64,000 bases of DNA from Coix lacryma-jobi var. lacryma-jobi (Eukaryota > Streptophyta > Magnoliopsida > Poales > Poaceae): assembly GCA_009763385.1 (NCBI GenBank), contig CM019822.1:25724842-25788841 (forward strand), written 5' to 3'. The notes beneath the pieces were generated by a model, which was not told the DNA's origin, ran no database searches, and worked only from the letters and a program-made list of their open reading frames with translations. Made by a program: the position numbers and the translations under genes. Below, one piece after another: positions 55,523 through 64,000 of the stretch. The first letter of the stretch is position 1. Every line of letters begins with the position of its first letter.

Positions 55523-57014
55523 AGTAGTTGCTTCCATAGGTTCCGACAAAAATGAACACCTACTTCCAATCTCTTGATTAGAGGATCTTCCCACGAGATA
55601 AGAAGGAATTGAAATTCCTCGATCCAACAATGGCAGCTACTCAAGCTAGTATAGTAGCAGTAGTAGATGATCTGTTGTAAAGTAGAGTCCTAGTCCTAGC
55701 TCATGTCGTCTCATGATCTTGTGGGCGTGTCGTGTCGTCATGCTCTGATCTCATGGCGTATTTGACGTGCGTGCAGTCACCGATCGAGAGATCAGATGAT
55801 GGGATCTGCCTGCTGGGTCGTCGTGTTTCGTCCCGGCCGCATGCTGCCGACCAGTGCCGTCGACGACGACGACGACGACATGAAAGGCGGGCGGGTCATC
55901 ATGATGACGAGGAATCGAGCAACTGATGATAGACTGCCGCTGCCTTTCCCCATCGCATCTGTGTTGATGCCGTTTGCCAACCCCACCTAGCTGTGTGTGG
56001 TGTGCGCATTCAGTACGTACTCCTACTAGTACGTCGAAAAGATCAGGTCCTTACCGTACCCACCCAATCCTTATAAGTATGTTCTTTGTCGATATTGTTG
56101 TTGTTCACGTTGTCCGAACGAAATTCCAACACATATAATGGACAGCGCTTCGATCGCCAAATTCGACATTGTCAAGAGATCGAGCAACCGAGTGCTCATG
56201 ATTATTGAGTAGTGCTTGCAATGTAGTATGGTAGTGGTACACACATCCAAGCCGAAAGGGGTGCGTGCGGCCAGCAGCCTGGTCCGGACTCCGGACCAGC
56301 TAGCAGCCGCATGCATGCTTGCGCGCACGCGGTCGGGGATGCTGCTGCCACTGCCACTGCCATGCTAGGTAGGATACGCACAATATCTGCGCCAGGGACG
56401 ACGACGGCCGGCATTATACTGCCGCGAGACCCGCTTGATTTGACAATCCGATAGATCGAAAGAACGAGGCGAAGCAGAGGAGCGGCGAGACGGCCGGCGG
56501 CCGCGCGCCGCTGATACAACGTGCCGGGCCGGCGGGACCGCGTGCTGTGTGGGGATAGATCATACTGTATGACGCAGCTGCAGAGGTCGGCAGATGCATG
56601 CTGCTTGCTGCACTGCACTGCATGCAGCGTCGTCGGAGGTGGAGCGGTGGTGGTGCTTGCTATTGCCAGCATTGGTCTCGCGGTTTTGATTTTTCGTGCG
56701 CGCTCGCTGGATTTGTCGACGAAATGATGCGGTTCCTCTGAGGAACCCATATGGGGGGCGCCGAAAGCCTGGCAGCAGGCTTGCCAATGGCAAGCACGTC
56801 GTCAGCTGTGCGTCCACCGAAATTCTACGTACTGCTGCGCTTTTATACTTTTTTTTAACAAATCAATGAATCGCATTCCATTTTATAGGTCTTCTTATAT
56901 TTGCTACATCTAGGTTGAGGCAGCAAAGAAATCATGCAGCGCAGCAGCAGGGTATCGCTTCACCCCCGCGTGCTAGCTCTTATGTTCGTGCATACGTTTG
57001 CCCATACCCGTAGC
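55523..57014. other. Gene-free region
   Basis: It includes a CGACGACGACGACGACGAC microsatellite (55860-55878) and GC-rich sequence at 56280-56760 with a 182-codon minus-strand frame lacking any recognised feature. I see no supported gene. Confidence 0.4.
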
Positions 57015-57173
57015 CAGTAGCGAAGCTAGAGCAAATTTGTAGGATGCACTTATCTTATGGGTGCATAAACTTGTGCTATTAGAGGTGCATATATGATAAA
57101 AATTTAAGCAAAACTACTGTTTTAAAAATGGGGGTGCACTTGCACCCCTCCCAACTACCTAGCTTCGCCCCTG
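57015..57173. mobile_element. hAT-like MITE
   Basis: CAGTAGCGAAGCTAGAG and, reversed, CAGGGGCGAAGCTAGGTAG are terminal inverted repeats 159 bp apart, a common grass hAT-MITE end. The interior ends with a GGGGGTGCACTTGCACCCC palindrome. No 8-bp duplication is visible. Confidence 0.65.
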
Positions 57174-57381
57174 TCCATGGCCATATAGATGATGAATATT
57201 ATTATAGTGAGATCAGCTTTTGTTGTTTTTTTTTCAAAACACAGTATAACACAGACATATATAGACACACTTGGAGCGAATCTAAAATGCACCTTTAGAA
57301 GATATGTAATGTTAGACTTTTTCAGCTTTGGTTGGAGGTTAAACGGCTTGAATCTGCTATTATATAAACTTCTTTGATGAA

Positions 57382-58257
57382 GACGATTCAATGATTTGGC
57401 AATTTTCATCAAATGGAGTTTATTTCTCACAATCTCTATATAAGAGTATAAACTATGGAAGGGTTATGCCAGTACGTACTCCTGTTGTGTGGAAGCTGAA
57501 AATCCTTCCTAGAGTTCATTTCCTTTTGTGGCTTCTCTCTAAGAATAAATTAATGAGTAGGTAGCTGTTAGAAGCTAGAGAGCTTGACAATAAATCATGT
57601 CGATCTGTTTTGCTCTGAAGCTGCATCTAGTCATCACCTTTTCTTTGAGAGCCAGACAACTTTTGAATGTCTTTTCTAATCTGTTTGGTAGAGATATTGG
57701 CAAAGATTTTCTTTCAATTGGGAAAATGTGGCTTACCAGTACCAAATTTGTAGTTTGTAACATGTTTTGTTCAGTAGACCTGCAGAGGCTTTGGAAGCTA
57801 AGAAATAGCTTATGTTTTCAAGGGTTTATATGGAAGGATATGAATCCCCTGCTCTTCATGATTGCGAACATGCTACAAGATGAGGTGAATTATTCTCTGT
57901 CCACCGAAAAAGAAGATGGCATTTTCTTTCAACTTGAATTACCTAAGGAATATGGCGTCAAGGCTAGCAAGAATTGCTAGCTAGACAAGGTCAATATGAA
58001 TGGGAGAAGTATTTGTACCGAGAGGCTTTTAACTGGAAGAACTAGGAGATTTCAGCTGTAATGGAAGACATGTGTTGTTAGACATAATGAGTTGATCAGT
58101 GCTGATAGGAGGCAAGTGGTTTAGCCTGATATGTCTAGGGATGTCTATGGGATGGAAGATGTTGTAGTGTAATGGCTTAGCTAAGTTTTGTTCTTTTTCT
58201 GCTGAAGTGATGTTTAACAATATGTTGTAAATGGTGATGTGGTCCTTGTTAATGCAA
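57382..58257 (+). pseudogene. LINE fragment (RT C-terminus and zf-RVT region)
   Basis: Plus-strand code in several frames matches the L1-type ORF2 end: WQFSSNGVYFSQSLYKS, VVWKLKILPRVHFLLWLLSKNKL, then after frameshifts LQRLWKLRNSLCFQG and a degraded tail. In-frame stops occur at about 57558 and 57633. No poly(A) tail is evident. It is more decayed than the LINE at 12310-13844 and a different copy. Confidence 0.82.
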
Positions 58258-58929
58258 TGGTTGGGGCTATGTCATTGAACTCTAAAAAATATATAAATAT
58301 GATACATACATATACGTTCATTCCTATGAACACAAGACGCGTGCACACTAACTAGATAAGCACCTTTTGAGCCAATAATACTTGAATTTAAAAAATACTG
58401 CAAGTACCCTGCTGTCAGCTGACTATGGATGCAAGCATCTTTCCTACAAAATGTCACCATAATAGATATCCCAAGGGAGGATTTGGGTGGATATTTTTAG
58501 TAAGAAGAGGTAGGAGACAAGAATTTGAGCATTACTGAATCCACAAGTGAGAGAAGACAACAGAGTTCAGGGATTTCAATTCTGTTACAAGTTGTTCTCC
58601 TCGTTAATTACAAGCCATTGCGCCAGTACAAGTTCTTTCTCACCTGAAGCATGCGAGTTGGGCCAAACGTCCTGAGCTTTGCGCTCAGTCCATGCCAGCA
58701 CCCGCGATCTTTAAGGAATTTGGTTCCCTTCTTCTAGAAAGTGCCTCAGTTCTTCTGCCTTCATCAAGCAACACTTCTTGTACACTTGACATACCATACC
58801 CCTTGGAACACATCTTGACCCCATGCTAGTACATCTAGGTACCATCGCCTCAGATCAAGCTCATCCTCCATGGTGATCGAAGCTATCGGTTTAGATCCCC
58901 ATCGAACATGAAGCTTCATTGCAATTTAT
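58258..58929. other. Spacer, possibly 3' end of the gypsy element
   Basis: No gene. 58480-58929 may be the 3' untranslated part or LTR of the minus-strand gypsy remnant, but no LTR terminus is clear. Confidence 0.35.
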
Positions 58930-59890
58930 CCATCAAAGGGCATCAAGGACTCGTTCTAGAATGCACAATGGTTGATAATGATTTCAAGATCAATGCAAAT
59001 AAAGAAAGGTTAGTAGTTACATGAAAAGCTGGAGGAATGTAGTTTTGACCTATGAAACATGGACAACTAAATATATCTGAGTCTAGGGTGGCAATTCCAT
59101 TCTGTAAGCAACTTGTTCCACTCTCTTTAGAATCTTATATGGCCCTTAGTAATGAAATGCTATTTTTATGGGGTCTAGTAGCAATAAAAGTTTGCGCATG
59201 AGGCTGCAACTTAAGATATACCAAATCACCTTTCTCGAATTGGCTCTCAGATCTTCCCCTATCTACTTGAGATTTCATTCGGTGTTGAGCTTGAATCAAC
59301 TGTTGATGTATTAAAGTGAACAACAAGGGTCTCTCCTTAAGCCAGGTTGCAAGATTTAGGACAATGCAATCCTAAGTTTCATAATACCTAACTACCTTGG
59401 AGGATGTCCATATAGTATTTCAAATGGAGTATGCCCCAAGGCAAACTGAAAGGTAGTTTATACCAGTATTCGTATTCAGCCAATAGTAACCACTTCTTCC
59501 ACTATTTTGGACAGGTGCGAATAATACAATGAAGAAAAGCGTCCAAACACCAATTAAGTCTCTCATTTTGGCCATTAGTTTGTGGGTAGCATGAAGAACT
59601 CATTAACAGTCGAGTATCTGGCAAACTGAACAATTCTTGCTACAAATTACTGGTGAAAATTTTATTCCTATCTGAATTGATAGCTTGAGGAAAGACATGC
59701 AACCGATAAATATTATTGAAATATAATTTGGCCACTTATAGAGCAATATATTGATGATATAATGGTAAGAAATTACCATATTTAGTCAAATTTTCAATGA
59801 CCATTAGAATGACATCAACAACATCAGATTTTGGTAGACCCCTTTATTTTGTTCGTAGTTCTCACAAGACTAGATGTAACTGATGATACA
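58930..59890 (-). pseudogene. Decayed Ty3/gypsy integrase
   Basis: On the minus strand, integrase-core traces read GLPKSDVVDVILMVIENLTKYGNFLPL, INSDRNKIFTSNL (stop) QELF, and YPQTNGQNERLN (about 59530-59860). The C-terminal part follows: AQHRMKSQVDRGRSESQFEKGDLVYLKLQPH and GPYKILKRVEQVAYRMELP (about 59080-59300). Stops and frameshifts are frequent and the catalytic Asp region is changed (VVVDR-like to MVIEN). The order and motifs are those of gypsy pol; the RT lies outside this fragment or is lost. Confidence 0.85.
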
Positions 59891-62740
59891 TTGCTTCAAC
59901 TTGGGTCAAGCAAAAAGTCTTTTAACTCTATATTATGTGGCATGATTTCAGAATGCCCACCACTGCCCTAACATTTAATGCTTGAAGAATATGATTCTAA
60001 GCAAGGTATTGATTTTTGAAAGGAAGATTGTAGAGAAGCAGTCCCCAGTAAAACATTCTCCAAGTATATTTAAGTTATTAATTTTTGAAAACAAGATTGT
60101 GGAGAAGCAATCCTCAGCACAGTAGTCACCCAGTATACATTTAAGTTATAATTTTTTTCAAAGCAAGATTATGGAGAAGCAATCCCCTAGTATACATTTA
60201 GTCGTATCTTAAAATTTTCTCTCATTAGAAATTGAACCTAGGATAAGCGTATCTTAAAATTTTCTCTCATTGGAAGTCGAACCTAGGATAAGGACTGCTA
60301 GCTTGAGATTCAATCGCTTAGTTAATTTGTTCTTCATTCTCCTCTCATGTGTTTTGTTCTTAGACTTTGGATGTAAACATGATGCAAGTTGAGAGGGATG
60401 GCAACACTTCTTTTGCTATGGACAAACATGCTACGTGTCTGATTGACATAAGGAAACACAAATGCAAACGAATGGGATATAAATGACGCTAACGTAAACA
60501 TGGTAACAAATTTTCTAATTTGTTTGGCTAAGTCTTGGTAACAGTAACATAAACATGATAAGATATCATTGCATGCATCTTGTCATTTTGTTTTTCATTC
60601 CCTGAACTCGTGACCGCATGAGTGCATCCTTGTGAGCACGTGAGCGAACAGATGAACCCACGACGCCTAGGCTAGCGGAGACGACATCCAGTTTTCGATA
60701 ACGTCATGGTTCGAGCGTTATCGTTTTTGTGAAGACTCATACCTGATACCGACGTGATCTAATTACACAAACCTTAAAACAAACACTATCCAGCGACATT
60801 TATTATCGTTCGTACATAAGTTACGTTACAATCACCCGAACCAAACAATTTGATGGTCCTTCTATCAGCACCCAACCACAATTGCTTTACATTATATATT
60901 TATCTTTCTATTCTTTATTGTTAATGTGTATGCTTAGTTGTTACGTAAAAACTCTAAAGAATTCTTTTGTAAGTAGCATATAAGTGGTTGTTATGGCAAC
61001 CATGAGTGTATAACAAGTGAGGTTGTCTTAACAACAAATTCAACTTTCTTTTGTATCCTTAAAATATTTCATCGAACCAAATAAAATTCAATTCATTCAT
61101 ATGTATTATCCTTGACAAAATGTTTATCAACTCCTTTTCCTAGTTATATTTTTCTCAACTATGAACACAAGCAACATAAATGATTATAGAAACTCTTGAC
61201 ACACCTAGTGGTGGCTAGCAAAGATCATGCTTATCGTAGTTCTTTCATAATCTTTTCAATGATATCAGTCTACTTGATCCAACTCTATGGTCAGTTACGC
61301 TACTTATAAGTCCCAACAATTGTTGATGAGAGGAATTTTATCCGAAATATTTACTAAGAAAGTTACACATTATGGAGCAGGGTACCTTACATAAGTTTTT
61401 GAAGTATTTGTTTTTGTTCTTCTTTTTTTGTCACTAACAAGTAGTTGTTATATATATATATATAACGTTATTTGGAGCGCTGCGCTCTAAATAGTATTTA
61501 GAGCGTCGGCATGCTCCACCCGCTCCACTTCTGGCAGGCAATTGCAGACCATAAAAACAATGGAAAAATGATCCCGCAACCATAAAATGACTAGTAACAC
61601 GCAACCGAGCTCTATCATAACCGTAAAACAACAATTCTACACTTCTTCAACCGTAAATGTTCCACATTATAGCAGAAAATAGCAGTGTTGTAACCATAAA
61701 AGTTGTTTGCATGCTGCAAAACTATAACCGTAAAGCATACTGCCAAAGCCAAAAGCACACTGCTGCCATGCAATATAGGACAAATCAAATCAATCAAATC
61801 GCAATGTCAAATTGGTGCATGCCACTGCTTCATTTACTCTTTTGTTAATTCGTTTGTATTACCATATTATTAAGTAATACAACTTGTTAGTAATAATAGA
61901 AGTAGTAGCAATAGAAGTAATCTTTCTAATGATTTTTATTCTGTAAATGATGTTTAGTAGTAATTATTTGACTTTTGAAAAATACAATGACTAAATTAGA
62001 GCTAAATTTCAATGTGATTCCATATATCATACCACATTGTAAACAAGCAGTGTAGTAAAATCTATTACAATATTCTTTGGATTGTTACATGTTAACAAGG
62101 AAAAAGAACATGCTAGCTAGTTTCTTCAATCTTCGGAGATGCATGCATCTGGGGTATGCCTGCTTATACCAAAGAAATCATCTAAATGATACTCCTAAGT
62201 AACTATTGATATGTCATGCTTGTCTGCATCACTAGACTGCAACATGTCAGTTTTGAGATAAGCTCTGGCCTCTGATGTCTTTGGCTGACTGAAAATACAA
62301 ATCATTAAGAAAGATAATCTCATTAAATTAAAATTAAAAAACACCAAAAAGAGCTCATGAGAGGACAAACAATTCTGAAAATAAAAAATAACAATAGGGA
62401 GACAGTGGTAGACTCATGAAAACAAATTTTAATTTAGAAACCAGAGTGGAGGCGGAAATAAACCGACGCACCGCCACGGTCATGGAAGTGGTGGCCACAT
62501 GCAGATCCTGTGGTTTTACTAACCAATTGTGTTCTAAATACCAAACTATTTTGGATTACTGGGAGATCATAGTTAAAATTTAATTTGGGATTATTGAGTA
62601 ATTTAAACTATTGCTGTTGTTGCTAGTCTTTTGCTACTACTACTACAATACTATTACCAGTAGTGTCCCACCTAAAACTGAGATTGGGATTATCAACGAG
62701 TAATTTAAGAGACAAACGAGAGACCTCCCAGAAGGTGCAA
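59891..62740. other. AT-rich gene-free region with small repeats
   Basis: 60010-60180 holds three diverged copies of an AAGATTRTGGAGAAGCAATCC-like segment. 60203-60295 holds two near-identical 46-base units (CGTATCTTAAAATTTTCTCTCATT...CTAGGATAAG). A (TA)n run lies at 61448-61463. No coding gene is supported. Confidence 0.45.
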
Positions 62741-62749
62741 AGGTACTTG

Positions 62750-63160
62750 CCACTGCCAGTGGGGATGACGAGGTCGCCACCGCTGCCGGTGGAGAGGCCA
62801 AGGGAAGGCAGAGTGTACTGGATCTGCCGTAATACGATCAACAGTAACCAAAACAACAAGAAGTAAACCAGAGCAAAACAACAAGAAGTAAACCGGGGCT
62901 AGCACTCTAGGACTAAAGGTCCCAATCTTTAGTCCCGGGTGTTTTCAACCAGGGCTAAAGGTCGTCACCGCTGTCGGTGGAGAGGCCAAGGGAAGGTAGA
63001 GTGTACTGGATCTGCCGTAATACGATCAACAGTAACCAAAACAACAAGAAGTAGCCGTAATACGATCAACAGTAACCAAAACAACAAGAAGTAAACCGGG
63101 GCTAGCACTCCGGGACTAAAGGTCCCAATCTTTAGTCCCGGGTGTTTTCAACCGGGGCTA
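62750..63160. repeat. Nested tandem duplications
   Basis: The segment GGTGGAGAGGCCAAGGGAAGG...AACAAGAAGTAAACCGGGGCTAGCACTC...AACC(A/G)GGGCTAAAGG occurs twice (from about 62779 and 62980). Within the second copy the GCCGTAATACGATCAACAGTAACC part is doubled (63012 and 63054). In the first copy the CAAAACAACAAGAAGTAAACC part is doubled. Confidence 0.85.
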
Positions 63161-63475
63161 AAGGTTCCTATGAGAAAAAATAAATATCCGTTTGTGAGAT
63201 TCGAACTCAGCACCTCTCGCCTCAGACACGCTTACCAACTGAGCTACACAACCCACATGAAATAGTTCTGGACGTTTTACTTTTGAATTCACTCGTGAAG
63301 GACCTTTAGTCCTGGTTGGTAACACCAACCGAGACTAAAAGGACCTTTAGTCCCGGTTGGTAACACCAACCGGGACTAAAGGTTGGGGACTAAAGGTCTT
63401 TAGTCCCGGACACAATTTTTTGCCGAGACTAAAGCTTAGTTGATAGATCGTCCAAAGGTCTGTTCTCTAATAGTG
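63097..63475. mobile_element. CACTA-type MITE, left-truncated, with tRNA-like sequence
   Basis: The right end reads, in reverse, CACTATTAGAGAACAGACC, like the left end of the MITE at 24617. The same TTTAGTCCCGGTTGGTAAC/CCAACCGGGACTAAAGG arms are present. The left CACTA terminus is missing, replaced by the local duplications. A tRNA-like segment lies inside on the minus strand. Confidence 0.8.
63190..63257 (-). pseudogene. tRNA-like sequence, second copy
   Basis: On the minus strand it has GGGTTGTG, A box TAGCTCAGTTGG (63235-63246) and GAGTTCGAATC (63198-63208), and differs from the copy at 24957-25024 at few positions. The anticodon arm is again not a good cloverleaf as I read it. Confidence 0.65.
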
Positions 63476-64000
63476 GATGTTACATGTTCTGATGACACTA
63501 ATAAATTAAAAAATTGTGGGTAAATATCGTCAAAATAGTTATTCAAGTATTGTGCAATTCTGATGACACTGGTAAACTAAAAAAATAAATGCAGTTGTAG
63601 ATGCAAAAGCAAAATAGCAGACATGACTTGCTCAGAATGTAGTAACACCAATGGTAGTAGCATTATTGACAGTAGTATGAACAAAAAAAGAGTACATCAC
63701 ATTAGTACCAGACATAAGCTGAGTTTGGGTTGGGTTGAATTCATCCATCTCTCAAAGCTCAAGGGAAAACTAATAGAAGCAAAACTTCGAAATTTTCTCT
63801 GAACGTGAAAACATTCATAGGGAAAAGGTAATAAACAGTCACTAGTATACATTTGTATGCAAGAAAATACAACGAGAATACTTCCAACCAGAATCTAGCA
63901 CATGAATTTATTTGTTTATGCAGTAGTAAATTCATCCCGCAATAAGAGAAAATAATTCAGCAAAGTTCACGCAACCATAAGACCTATCCAATAGTAATAA
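63476..64000. other. Gene-free spacer to the window end
   Basis: AT-rich with no recognised gene or repeat. TTCTGATGACACTRRTAAAYTAAAAAA occurs twice (about 63488 and 63558). Confidence 0.4.

Noticed and set aside
56202..56750. A 182-codon minus-strand gene
   Set aside because: No signal peptide, domain or intron-consistent extension seen; composition is that of GC-rich spacer.

Overview
This is a plant nuclear window, almost certainly from a grass (Poaceae). The evidence is spliceosomal genes with GT-AG introns and GC-rich first exons, a nuclear gene for a plastid ribosomal protein, Stowaway- and Tourist-like MITEs, a Maximus/SIRE-like copia element and dense nested retrotransposons. The repeat style resembles a panicoid grass, but the sequence alone does not fix the species. 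Only four protein genes are well supported. Most other open frames are strand shadows, GC-rich repeats or transposon debris.

Layout. 1-6770: a broken minus-strand Ty1/copia element (gag, protease, integrase, start of RT, PBS, 2.1-kb 5' LTR), cut on the left by an LTR of another family that runs off the window. 7183-7959: first of three copies of a 0.6-0.8 kb poly(A) retroposon (others at 17974-18602 and 42369-43194). 8820-9830: GC-rich minisatellite. 10594-11891: complete solo LTR of the family seen at 1-815. 12310-13844: 5'-truncated LINE interrupted by a MITE. 16539-17207 (-): classical arabinogalactan protein gene. 18600-25380: repeats, CACTA remnants and a 561-bp CACTA-type MITE carrying a tRNA-like sequence. 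25384-28931: head-to-tail duplication of a non-coding 1.5-2.0 kb unit. 29221-32287 (+): plastid ribosomal protein bL19, four exons. 34038-36523 (+): VAP/VAP27-type ER membrane protein, eight exons. 37400-39365: internally deleted copia element. 39370-50189: MITEs, a GC-rich and TGTTGCA-rich repeat block, and the third poly(A) retroposon. 50190-53344 (+): ELMO-domain protein, nine exons. 54724-55514: long fold-back element. 57382-58257: LINE fragment. 58930-59890 (-): decayed Ty3/gypsy integrase. 62750-63475: local tandem duplications fused to a second tRNA-like-bearing CACTA MITE.

The four genes are unrelated: plastid translation, ER contact sites or vesicle traffic, small-GTPase regulation and cell-surface proteoglycan. 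They form no pathway or operon. I found no clear new biological system. The most noteworthy signals are the poly(A) retroposon family with target-site duplications around all three copies, the tRNA-like sequence carried by two CACTA MITEs, and several clean insertion or deletion histories. Exon coordinates were derived by hand from splice consensus and protein-family continuity.
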